Of a stretch of DNA of 33,522 nucleotides, positions 24,266 through 32,862 are shown one piece after another. Both the position numbers and the translations under genes were made by a program. The notes beneath the pieces are model-generated. The model was given only the letters and a program-made list of their open reading frames with translations, was not told the origin of the DNA and did no database searches. Position 1 is the stretch's first letter, and each line of letters starts with the position of its first letter. The stretch comes from Clostridia bacterium (GTDB lineage: Bacteria > Bacillota_A > Clostridia > Christensenellales > Aristaeellaceae): contig JAFUDW010000215.1 of NCBI GenBank assembly GCA_017464225.1, positions 1-33,522 of the forward strand, read 5' to 3'.

Positions 24266-25159
24266 ATGAAAAAGCTGATTGCCCTGCTGCTCACCCTTAC
24301 GCTGGCGCTCACCGCCGCCTCCGCCCTGGCCGATACCCTGATCATCGGCATCCCCGACGACGGAACCAACCTGTCCCGCGGCATCAAGCTGCTGGAGACC
24401 GCCGGCTTCATCGAGGTCGATCCCGCCGTGGGCTACACCCCCGAAATCAAAGATGTGACCAAGTATATTTATGATATCGAGATTTCCCCCGTGGCCGCCA
24501 ATACCCTGACCTCCACCCTGGTGGATTACGCTGCGGCTACCATCAACGGCACCTTCGCCATTCCCTTCGGCCTGATCCCCTCGGAAAACGGCCTGATCAT
24601 CGAAAAGCAGAGCGAGTCCGGCGATAACCCCTATGTGAACATCATCGTGGCCCGCACCGCCGATGTGGACAACGAGATCTATAAGACCATCGTGGACGCC
24701 TATCAGACCCAGTACGTGGCGGAATTCCTGCTGGCAAACTACAAGGAAGCCTTCTTCCCGGCCTTCGATTACGATCCCAGCTTCACCGTGGAGGACGGCT
24801 GGACCGACAGCGTGGTGGCGTATGAATCCGACAAGGCCGGCAAGACCGTGGTCAAGGTGGGCGTCGTGGGCGCCAACAACGACCAGTGGAAGGCCGTGCA
24901 GCAGGTGCTGGACGAGGGCAACGCGGATATCTATATCGAGCTGGTGGAATTTGACGCCTACAGCCTGCCCAACGAGGCCCTGAACAGCGGCGATATCGAC
25001 CTGAACGCCTTCCAGCACAAGGCCTACCTGAACAATGACAGCGCTGCCAACGGCTATGACCTGACGCCCATCGGCGACACGCTCATTGCTCCCCTGACGC
25101 TGTATTCCCAGAATTACGATTCCATCGACGCTATCAAGGATGCTGCCGGCCTCCTGTAA
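24266..25159 (+). CDS. metQ: MetQ/NlpA-family substrate-binding protein with circularly permuted order
   Basis: This 297-residue exported protein has a signal peptide at residues 1-22 ending ASALA, with no lipobox Cys. Residues about 24-168 correspond to the second half of ordinary MetQ: GIPDDGTNLSRGIKLLETAGF, then ATINGTFAIPFGL, NPYVNIIVAR and KEAFFPAF, which is normally near the C-terminus. Residues about 194-295 then match the normal first half: VKVGVVG, VEFDAYSLPNEALNSGDID, NAFQHKAYL, and LYSQNYDSIDAIKD. The join lies where ordinary MetQ runs from KSLDDLKDG into AIPNDPTN. A 25-residue linker (169-193) connects the old ends. Length and motifs are complete, so it should fold and bind an amino acid or peptide ligand. 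The ATG at 24266 follows GGAGATTATAAAT. metN and metI follow. Confidence 0.9.
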   Translation: MKKLIALLLTLTLALTAASALADTLIIGIPDDGTNLSRGIKLLETAGFIEVDPAVGYTPEIKDVTKYIYDIEISPVAANTLTSTLVDYAAATINGTFAIPFGLIPSENGLIIEKQSESGDNPYVNIIVARTADVDNEIYKTIVDAYQTQYVAEFLLANYKEAFFPAFDYDPSFTVEDGWTDSVVAYESDKAGKTVVKVGVVGANNDQWKAVQQVLDEGNADIYIELVEFDAYSLPNEALNSGDIDLNAFQHKAYLNNDSAANGYDLTPIGDTLIAPLTLYSQNYDSIDAIKDAAGLL

Positions 25160-25274
25160 GCGTTTGATCGAACTCCTCCTTCCTTTGACCGTTGCCGCTT
25201 TTAGCGGCAGCGGCCTTTCCGCGCTTTGGGGAGGGGAAACGTACCTCCAATAAACTGTACCGGAGAAGCAGCAT

Positions 25275-26343
<1,069 letters not shown>

Positions 26344-26351
<8 letters not shown>

Positions 26352-27054
26352 GCTTTTGAAACAGTGGATGCCCAATGTGGTGGCCTATAAAACGCGTTTC
26401 TTTACCAGCCTGAGCCAGACCGGACAGATGACGCTGCGCAGCGGACTGATCGCCTTTGTGATCGGATTGGCGCTGGGCGTTCTGCTCACGGTATGGAAAA
26501 AGGACGGCATCCGTCCAAACGCCATCCTGTACCGCGTCGTGGATATCTTTGTCAATCTGTTCCGCTCCATCCCTTTCATTATCCTTTTGATTTTCCTGAT
26601 CCCCTTAACCCGCATGCTGGTGGGCACCGCCATCGGCGTCAAAGGCGCGCTGGTGCCGCTGGTGTTCGGCTGCGTGCCCTTCTACACCCGGCAGGTGGAG
26701 GCCGCGCTGGCATCGGTGGACGGGGGCAAGGTGGAGGCCGCCCGCAGCATGGGCAGCGGCACGCTGGGCATCATCTTCCGGGTGTATTTGCATGAATCGG
26801 TGCCCGATCTGATCCGCGCCACCACCATTACCGCCATCAGCCTCATCGGCCTGACCACCATGGCGGGCGCCGTGGGTGCGGGCGGCATCGGCAGCTTTGC
26901 CATCAATTACGGCCAGAATCAGAATCACCAGGACATCGTTAACGTCTGCGTGATCATCCTGCTGGTGTTCGTATCGCTTTTGCAATTCCTGGGCAACCTG
27001 CTTTCCCGCCGCACCACCAACCGCGGTCTGTTCCGCAAAGGAGGCAAGGATTGA
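26344..27054 (+). CDS. metI: Methionine-type ABC transporter permease, GTG start
   Basis: This 236-residue inner-membrane subunit has five to six hydrophobic segments. The family motif VEAARSMGSGTLGIIFRVYLHESVPDL (EAA loop) lies in the middle and contacts MetN, and TTMAGAVGAGGIGSFAINYG is the usual C-terminal MetI signature. The start is GTG at 26344: it overlaps the metN stop as GTGGGTGA and has GGAGG about 10 nt before it. The first in-frame ATG (26320) lies inside metN and before that site. It is slightly longer than E. coli MetI because of the C-terminal charged tail. Confidence 0.92.
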
Positions 27055-27056
27055 GC

Positions 27057-28238
27057 ATGCGCAAAACGATCTGCGATTATGTGGACAGCCGGGACGCCGT
27101 ATACCGGCAGATCGCCCTGGATATCCACGCCCATCCCGAGGTGAGCAATTACGAGTTTTTTGCCTGCGAGCGCCTGAGCGAGCAATTAAAGGCCGAAGGC
27201 TTTGACGTGCAGACCGACGTGGCCGGGCACCGTACGGGCTTTAGTGGAACCTATAAGGCATCAAAGCCCGGCCCGGTGCTGGTGTTCCTGGCCGAATACG
27301 ACGCCCTGGCCGGGCTGGGACATGGCTGCGGACACAACCTGTTCGGCCCCACCAGCCTGCTGGCCGCCGCGGCGCTCAGACAGGTGATCGACCGCTGCGG
27401 CGGAGAGGTGCGCGTTTACGGCACCCCCGGCGAGGAGGGCGGCGAAAACGGGAGCGCCAAGGGCAGCTTTGTGCGGGAAGGCTATTTGAAGGATGTGGAC
27501 GCCGCGCTGTGCGTGCATCCCGGGGACAAGCACGTGGCCACCACCCGCACGCTGGCCTGCGCGCCGGTGGATATTGAATTCTGGGGAAAAGCCTCCCATG
27601 CGGCCAGCGCGCCGGAGAAGGGCGTCAACGCCCTGGACGCGCTGATCCTCACCTATAACGGGATCAACGCGCTGCGCCAGCACGTGACCGACGACGTGCG
27701 CATGCACGGCATCATCACCCAGGGCGGACAGGCGCCCAACATCGTGCCCGAGTACGCCGCGGGCAAGTTTTTCCTGCGGGCGGCCACCGCGCCAGGATTG
27801 GAAAACGTATATCGGCGAGTGGAGCAGATCGTGGCGGGCGCGGCGGCCATGACCGGGGCCCGGGGCCGCATGCAGCCCAGCCAGAACCGGGTGGAGAACA
27901 CCGTATTGACGCCCTCCTTTGACGCCGTGTACGGCAGGGAGCTGGCAGCGTTCGGCATCCAGATGGGCACATCCGACAGCAAGATCGGCATTGGCTCCAG
28001 CGACGTGGGCAACATCTCCCAGGTGGTGCCCACCATTCAGCCCACCATCTGCATCACCGACGGCCCCACGCCCTGGCACAGCGAGGAATCAAAGGCCGCC
28101 TCCTGCTCTGAAAAAGGTCTTGCTTCTATTGCCCTGGGCGCGAAATGCCTGGCGTTGACGGCGCTGGATCTGATCGAGGATCCCGCGCTGCTGGCCGCCA
28201 TCAGGGAGGAGCACGCCGCGGCTGTGGCCGCTCAATGA
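27057..28238 (+). CDS. M20 family metallo-amidohydrolase (AbgB/PM20D2-like)
   Basis: This 393-residue cytoplasmic enzyme probably removes an acyl group from an N-acyl amino acid or cleaves a dipeptide. Metal ligands are visible: Asp82 and the His89/His93 pair (GLGHGCGHN), Glu126-Glu127 (GTPGEEGG), the dimer-interface His181 (GKASHAAS), and the C-terminal PWHSEE histidine. This pattern fits the AbgB / peptidase M20D group. I took the ATG at 27057; AGGAGG lies 12 nt upstream. A TTG at 27051, overlapping the metI stop, is 6 nt from that site and is the alternative. Its place at the end of metQNI suggests the transporter imports the substrate of this enzyme, e.g. an N-acyl amino acid. That is inference. 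Confidence 0.9.
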   Translation: MRKTICDYVDSRDAVYRQIALDIHAHPEVSNYEFFACERLSEQLKAEGFDVQTDVAGHRTGFSGTYKASKPGPVLVFLAEYDALAGLGHGCGHNLFGPTSLLAAAALRQVIDRCGGEVRVYGTPGEEGGENGSAKGSFVREGYLKDVDAALCVHPGDKHVATTRTLACAPVDIEFWGKASHAASAPEKGVNALDALILTYNGINALRQHVTDDVRMHGIITQGGQAPNIVPEYAAGKFFLRAATAPGLENVYRRVEQIVAGAAAMTGARGRMQPSQNRVENTVLTPSFDAVYGRELAAFGIQMGTSDSKIGIGSSDVGNISQVVPTIQPTICITDGPTPWHSEESKAASCSEKGLASIALGAKCLALTALDLIEDPALLAAIREEHAAAVAAQ

Positions 28239-28253
28239 TCATATATTCGCAAA

Positions 28254-28292
28254 CGCCGACCGGAAGCGCTTTTTTCCGGCTGGCGTTTTTTT
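28254..28292 (+). terminator. Intrinsic terminator of the metQNI-M20 operon
   Basis: CGCC..CCGGAA pairs with TTCCGG..GGCG (two mismatched bases in the stem), followed by seven T. It starts 15 nt after the stop. The 3' arm and T-run are repeated once more directly downstream (to 28317). Confidence 0.85.
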
Positions 28293-28317
28293 ATTTTTCC
28301 GGCTGACGTTTTTTTAT
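28271..28317 (+). repeat. Tandem copy of the terminator 3' arm and T-run
   Basis: Two 24-base copies (28271-28294 and 28294-28317) of TTTTTCCGGCTG(G/A)CG plus T-run differ at one base. They look like a recent small tandem duplication at the end of the terminator. Confidence 0.75.
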
Positions 28318-28323
28318 ACACGC

Positions 28324-28352
28324 TTGTAACATTCTGCATGCTATGGTATAAT
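28324..28352 (+). promoter_or_regulatory. Promoter of the small ORF-DUF3783 unit
   Basis: TTGTAA (28324-28329) and a perfect TATAAT (28347-28352), with TGG before it, are 17 bp apart. It drives the genes from 28415. Confidence 0.8.
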
Positions 28353-28414
28353 AAACCGAAAATTGCGTTCAAATGCTTCATTATTTACTGTTATTTTCAG
28401 ACGGAGGGATCATT

Positions 28415-28563
28415 ATGCGCGGGAGAACCATCGTTTGTCTGCTGACGCTGCTGTGCGTATCGCTGCTGATGTGCCCTTCCGGGCGTGGATCTTTACCGAA
28501 GACGAGGCAGCCTTTGCGGACTGCGGGCATGTGATCATGGACAGAACGGAGGATAAACCCTAA
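28415..28563 (+). pseudogene. Small secreted-peptide gene with apparent frameshift
   Basis: GGAGGG sits 7 nt before an ATG at 28415 that opens a signal-peptide-like MRGRTIVCLLTLLCVSLLM. In this frame it ends at 28534 after 39 codons with a low-complexity basic tail. In the -1 frame the sequence from about 28470 reads DVPFRAWIFTEDEAAFADCG, continuing to TEDKP and a stop at 28563, an acidic, more protein-like sequence. One frameshift near 28460-28475 would join the two into a peptide of about 50 residues. It could be a mutation, a sequencing error or a real recoding site. I know no family for it. The DUF3783 gene follows 26 nt later. Confidence 0.45.
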
Positions 28564-28589
28564 ATATTGTATCGGAGGAAGGATAAAGA

Positions 28590-28952
28590 ATGAATCCGCT
28601 GATGCTCTGCATCCATATGAGCAGCGAGCGTGCCCTGCGGCTGAGCTTTGCCGCCATGTCTCTGGGCGTGCGGGTAAAGATGGTGGAGCCCGACCAGGAG
28701 GGACAAACGCTGGCCGCGCTGTGCGGCCTGGAGCCCTTATCCGCCAAGCCCGTCAAAGCGCAGGCGGGCGAAGAGATGCTGGTGTTCGCATTCCTGGAGG
28801 ATGACCTGCTGGAGTGTCTGCTGCCGGCCCTGCGAAACGGCATGCCGCCCGTGCGCCTCAAGGCTGTGCTCACGCCCGATAACCGAAGCTGGAACTGCGC
28901 GCAGCTTTATCGCGAGCTGAAGGGCGAAGCCGAAGCCCTGGGGAAAAGATAA
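28590..28952 (+). CDS. DUF3783 domain-containing protein
   Basis: This 120-residue cytoplasmic protein has unknown function. The C-terminal half (about 60-115: EEMLVFAFLEDDLLECLLPALR, VRLKAVLTPDNRSWNCAQLYREL in outline) matches DUF3783, which is common in Clostridia. No catalytic motif or membrane segment is seen. GGAGGAAGG lies 7 nt before the ATG at 28590. It probably shares a promoter with the small ORF upstream and ends at the bidirectional terminator at 29022-29068. Confidence 0.82.
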   Translation: MNPLMLCIHMSSERALRLSFAAMSLGVRVKMVEPDQEGQTLAALCGLEPLSAKPVKAQAGEEMLVFAFLEDDLLECLLPALRNGMPPVRLKAVLTPDNRSWNCAQLYRELKGEAEALGKR

Positions 28953-29021
28953 GCAATTATCTTTGCGTATATTCGTGCTGTCGTTCGAGCTGTGCTTTAT
29001 TACGCCGGCAGATTTTGTTGC

Positions 29022-29068
29022 AAAAAAAAAAACGAGGCCCGGGGTTTGAAATCCCCGGGTCTCGTTTT
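29022..29068. terminator. Strong bidirectional terminator
   Basis: ACGAGGCCCGGGG (29032-29044) pairs with CCCCGGGTCTCGT (29053-29065), with one G-T pair and an 8-nt loop; three more A-T pairs extend it. A 10-base A-run on the left becomes a T-run for the minus-strand aldolase operon, and TTTT follows on the plus strand. Confidence 0.9.
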
Positions 29069-29087
29069 GATAAGCTGTTTATGTCTG

Positions 29088-29954
29088 TCAGGCTTTGCCC
29101 ACGCTGCCGACCAGCTGCATTTTTTCAATGCACTTGGCCTTGGTGGCTTCCAGGCCGGGAGCCAGCAGGGCGCGGGGGGTAAAGCCGCGGCCTTCGCGGT
29201 CCTTGCCTTCCTCGATGAACTTGCGCGTGGCCTCGGTGAAGGCGATCTGGCACTCGGTGTTCACGTTCACCTTTGATACGCCCAGGGTAATGGCTTTGCG
29301 CACCATCTCGTCCGGGATGCCGCTGCCGCCGTGGAGCACCAGGGGCAGTTCGCCGGTCTTTTCCTGGATCGCGGCCAGCACGTCAAAGCGCAGACCGGGC
29401 CAGTTGGCGGGATATTTGCCATGGATATTGCCGATGCCGGCGGCCAGGAAGTCTACGCCCAGATCGGCAATGCGCTTGCACTGCTCGGGATCGGCGCATT
29501 CGCCCATGGAGATACGGCCGTCCTCTTCGCCGCCGATGGCGCCCACTTCGGCCTCCACCGTGATGTTTTTTGCATGCGCCAATTCCACCACATGGCGGGT
29601 CTTTTCAATGTTTTCCTCAATGGAGTACTTGCTGCCGTCAAACATTACAGAGCTGAAACCGCCCTCGATGGCTGACAGCGCTTCCTCGTAGGTGCCGTGA
29701 TCCACATGGGTGCATACCGGCACGGTGATCTTGAGGAAATCCATAAAGTCGCGCACCATGTCGGCAATGGTCCTGTAGCCGCCCATGTATTTGGCGGTGC
29801 CGCCGGAAACGCCCAGGATGATGGGGCTTTTTACTTCCTCGGCAGCCAGCAGGAACGCGCGGACCGATTCCATATTATTCAGGTTGAAGTGACCGACGGC
29901 GTAATGACCGCGCTTGGCGGCGGACAGCATTTCTTTGGCGTTTACGTAAGGCAT
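29088..29954 (-). CDS. fba: Class II fructose/tagatose-bisphosphate aldolase
   Basis: This 288-residue zinc aldolase cleaves a ketose 1,6-bisphosphate into two triose phosphates, in the cytoplasm. Catalytic Asp85 and zinc ligand His86 are in CTHVDHG. The other zinc ligands are in GNIHGKYP and LVLHGGSGIP, and NVNTECQ is the phosphate-binding segment. The size fits the FbaA/GatY/KbaY group, which includes both fructose and tagatose enzymes. The start is the ATG at 29954, about 8 nt after AAGGAAGG; an ATG three codons earlier touches that site. It lies 29 nt after the fused permease gene, so it is in the transporter operon, not in a glycolysis cluster. That position suggests it handles the imported sugar phosphate. 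Confidence 0.92.
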   Translation of the reverse strand: MPYVNAKEMLSAAKRGHYAVGHFNLNNMESVRAFLLAAEEVKSPIILGVSGGTAKYMGGYRTIADMVRDFMDFLKITVPVCTHVDHGTYEEALSAIEGGFSSVMFDGSKYSIEENIEKTRHVVELAHAKNITVEAEVGAIGGEEDGRISMGECADPEQCKRIADLGVDFLAAGIGNIHGKYPANWPGLRFDVLAAIQEKTGELPLVLHGGSGIPDEMVRKAITLGVSKVNVNTECQIAFTEATRKFIEEGKDREGRGFTPRALLAPGLEATKAKCIEKMQLVGSVGKA

Positions 29955-29983
29955 GGTAATCATCCTTCCTTGTTTGTGTATTT

Positions 29984-31645
29984 TTACATGGAGATTTCCT
30001 TGTTTTTGGCCACCTTCATGTAAATGATCAGTGTTGTAACGGTGAACAGCGTCAGTATGGTGGAAGCCGCGCAGGCGCGGGCGTCAGTGCCGCCCACCAC
30101 CAGCACGTACACCAGCAGGTTCAGCGTGATGGTCTTATAGCTGTACAGCATGACCGAGCTGGAAAGCTCTGTGATCAGCGTGACCCAGGTCATGATGGCG
30201 CCGGCTGCCACGCCGTTGATCATCATGGGAATGGTGATCTTCCAGAAGGTCTTGAACTTGGACGCGCCCAGGCTGGCGGAGGCCTCCTCCACCGTGATGG
30301 GGATTTGCTGCAGTACGGCCACGCTGGAGCGCACGGTATAGGGCATGCGCCGGATGCACATGGCCACCACCATGATCCAAGCCGTGCCGGTGAGCACCAG
30401 GCTGCCGCTGTTGAAGCCCATGATCATGGCGATGCCGATAACGGCGCCGGGGATGATATAGGGGATCATGGACATGGTGTCGATGACGTTGTTGGCCAGG
30501 TTCTTCCGGCGTACCACCAGGTAGGAAATCAGCATGGCCATCACGATGATGATCACCAGCGCGCCGCCGCAGATGCGGAAGGTGTTCCAGATGGCGGGGC
30601 CCAGATCGGGCCATACCGTTTTATAGTTCATGAAGGAGTAACCCGGCTTGATGATGTTGCCCGTGCGGCTGACATTGTGGAAGGAGTAATACACCAGGAA
30701 CAGCTGGGGCGCGTAGGAGATCACCACCATACCGTACAGGAACAGATGGATGAAGAAATTGCCCAGCTTGCCCGCCTTGCGCCGCTCGATGGGGTGCAAG
30801 GCGTTCATGGTGAAGGCGAAGCGGTTGCTGCTCCACTTCTGCAGCAGGAAAATGACGGCTGTAATGATGACCGCGATCACGGCGATGGCCGCGGCGAAGT
30901 TATAGTTGGTGCCAACCTCGCCCACGTACTGCTGATAGATGACTACGGGGAAGGTCATGTAGCCCTCGCCGATCATGCGCGGCGTACCGAAGTCAGCCAG
31001 CGAGCGCATGAACACCATCAGGCCGGCGGCCAGGATGGAGGGCATGCACAGCGGGATGACTACCTTGAAAAAGCGCTTTACGCCCTTGCAGCCCATGTTG
31101 GAGGAGGCTTCCAGCAGTGAGTTGTCCACGTTTTTCAGCGCGCCGTTGACATACATGAACACCAGCGGGAACAGCTTGGTGCTCAGCGCCAGCAGGATGC
31201 CGCCAAAGCCGTATATGCTGGGCAGCTTGATGCCGAACCAGGCCTTGATCAGCTTGGTGATCGCGCCGCCGCGGCCAAGCAGCAGCACCCAGGAATAGGC
31301 GCCCAGGAAGGGGGCGGACATGGAGCACAGCACGATCATGACCATCAGGAAATTGCGCCCGCGCACCTCGTACATGGAATACAGGTAGGCCATGGGAACG
31401 CCAATGATCAGCGTGACCACGGTGGCGGCAATGGATACCTTGAAGCTGTTGATCAGCGTGTAAGCATAGCCGTGATCCTTGTCGAAGAACCGCTGGAAAT
31501 ACCGCAGGGTCAGCGCGCCGGTTTTTTCATCCCGGACCGAGTTGACCAGTAGCTTGATCATCGGATATAACATGAATAGGATATAGACGCCCAGCAGACA
31601 AACGCTGATGATCATCCACATATCCCATTTTTTTGCTTTATTCAT
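29984..31645 (-). CDS. Fused double ABC permease (FbpB/AfuB type)
   Basis: This 553-residue membrane protein contains two permease domains in one chain (about 1-270 and 290-553), as in FbpB, AfuB and 2-aminoethylphosphonate transporters. Each half has about six hydrophobic helices and an EAA loop: LLEASSNMGCKGVKRFFKVVIP in outline in the first, VEEASASLGASKFKTFWKITIP in outline in the second. The two loops dock on an ATPase dimer. GGAGGT is 6 nt before the ATG at 31645. It is co-transcribed with the ATPase (16-nt gap) and with the aldolase downstream. Substrate is unclear: iron, phosphonate and hexose-phosphate importers share this layout. Confidence 0.93.
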   Translation of the reverse strand: MNKAKKWDMWMIISVCLLGVYILFMLYPMIKLLVNSVRDEKTGALTLRYFQRFFDKDHGYAYTLINSFKVSIAATVVTLIIGVPMAYLYSMYEVRGRNFLMVMIVLCSMSAPFLGAYSWVLLLGRGGAITKLIKAWFGIKLPSIYGFGGILLALSTKLFPLVFMYVNGALKNVDNSLLEASSNMGCKGVKRFFKVVIPLCMPSILAAGLMVFMRSLADFGTPRMIGEGYMTFPVVIYQQYVGEVGTNYNFAAAIAVIAVIITAVIFLLQKWSSNRFAFTMNALHPIERRKAGKLGNFFIHLFLYGMVVISYAPQLFLVYYSFHNVSRTGNIIKPGYSFMNYKTVWPDLGPAIWNTFRICGGALVIIIVMAMLISYLVVRRKNLANNVIDTMSMIPYIIPGAVIGIAMIMGFNSGSLVLTGTAWIMVVAMCIRRMPYTVRSSVAVLQQIPITVEEASASLGASKFKTFWKITIPMMINGVAAGAIMTWVTLITELSSSVMLYSYKTITLNLLVYVLVVGGTDARACAASTILTLFTVTTLIIYMKVAKNKEISM

Positions 31646-31661
31646 AGCGTGACCTCCGGCA

Positions 31662-32747
31662 TCAGGCGATCAGGGAGCTGTTGCCGTCCTGGGTGAACAC
31701 GTTGATCTTTTCGCCCTTCACGGTCATGCGCACCGTGCTTCCCTTTTCCAGAATATCGTCGATGCGGGATTCCTGGATGATCTCCACGCGCTCGCCGCTG
31801 TTCAGCCGCACCAGGTAATGGGTATTGAGGCCCAGGAAGGTGCTGAATTCCACCTTGCCTTCCACGCCCACGTCGCCGGCGTCGTTGATGACAAATTCCT
31901 CGGGGCGCACCGAAGCCTGCACGGTCATGCCCTCCCGGGCGTCGGCGCTCAGATTGGCCATGGGCACCTGATACCCGCCAAAGTCCACCGCCAGACCGCT
32001 GCCGCTCTTGACCAGCTTCTTTTCCAGCACGTTGGTGCGGCCGATAAAGGTGGATACAAACAGATTGGCTGGGCGCTGATAGAGCATCTTGGGCGTGCCG
32101 ATCTGCTGGATCACGCCGGCGTTCATCACGGCGATGCGGTCGGATACCGCCATGGCTTCTTCCTGGTCGTGGGTCACGTAAACGGTGGTGATGCCAAGCT
32201 CGTTCTGGATCTCCTTGATCACCTCGCGCATTTCCACGCGCAGTTTGGCGTCCAGGTTGGAGAGCGGCTCGTCCATCAGCAGCACGTCGGGCTCGATGGC
32301 CAGGGCGCGGGCGAGGGCCACGCGCTGCTGCTGACCGCCGGAAAGCCGGTCGGGCAGACGATCCTGGTACTCCTTGATTTTCATCATGTTCAGGAACTTT
32401 TCGGTCTGGCTTTCGATCTTGTCCTTGGGCAGCTTGCGGTTCTGCAGGCCGAAGGCCACGTTCTTTTTCACCGTCAGGTGGGGGAAGATAGCGTAATTCT
32501 GGAACACCATGCCAATGTTGCGCTTGGAGGGATCCAGATCGTTGATCCTGCGATCCCCGAAGTAGAAATCGCCGCCCTCAATGGTGTTGAATCCGGCGAT
32601 CATGCGCAGCAGCGTCGTTTTGCCGCAGCCCGAAGGACCCAGCAGGGTAAAGAACTCGCCGGGCTTGATATCCACGCTCAGGTCCGGGATGATGACATTA
32701 TCCCCGTATTTTTTCAACGCGTGATTGATTTTGATTTCAACATTCAT
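31662..32747 (-). CDS. ABC transporter ATP-binding protein (FbpC/AfuC/PotA type)
   Basis: This 361-residue ATPase energises the fused permease. It has Walker A GPSGCGKTT (37-45), Q-loop MVFQNYAIFPH, signature LSGGQQQR, Walker B VLLMDEPLSNLD and H-loop THDQEEAM. Residues about 235-361 form the C-terminal TOBE-like regulatory barrel (RPEEFVI, VEFSTFLGLNTHYLV in outline) seen in FbpC and PotA. I chose the ATG at 32747, with GAGGG about 8 nt upstream; a longer in-frame start at 32807 would run through the hairpin region. It follows the binding-protein gene after a 12-bp hairpin. Confidence 0.93.
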   Translation of the reverse strand: MNVEIKINHALKKYGDNVIIPDLSVDIKPGEFFTLLGPSGCGKTTLLRMIAGFNTIEGGDFYFGDRRINDLDPSKRNIGMVFQNYAIFPHLTVKKNVAFGLQNRKLPKDKIESQTEKFLNMMKIKEYQDRLPDRLSGGQQQRVALARALAIEPDVLLMDEPLSNLDAKLRVEMREVIKEIQNELGITTVYVTHDQEEAMAVSDRIAVMNAGVIQQIGTPKMLYQRPANLFVSTFIGRTNVLEKKLVKSGSGLAVDFGGYQVPMANLSADAREGMTVQASVRPEEFVINDAGDVGVEGKVEFSTFLGLNTHYLVRLNSGERVEIIQESRIDDILEKGSTVRMTVKGEKINVFTQDGNSSLIA

Positions 32748-32798
32748 GGCATACACCCTCGCTCTGATTGTAAGTCGCGGACAGATAGGGAATAGAAA

Positions 32799-32826
32799 TC
32801 CGGGCACGGCACACGCCGTGCCCGGA
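32799..32826 (-). terminator. Perfect 12-bp hairpin after binding-protein gene
   Basis: TCCGGGCACGGC and GCCGTGCCCGGA form a perfect stem with a 4-nt loop, 37 nt after the binding-protein stop and about 50 nt before the ATPase start. On the minus strand only ATTTC follows, so it is more likely a partial attenuator or mRNA 3'-end stabiliser than a complete terminator. Confidence 0.7.
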
Positions 32827-32862
32827 AAGGGTTACCGCGTTAAATAGGATCGATCAGGGATA

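Noticed and set aside
27051..27056. TTG start for the M20 gene
   Set aside because: It is possible by spacing, but ATG at 27057 is a stronger start codon still within reach of the ribosome binding site. The difference is two residues.
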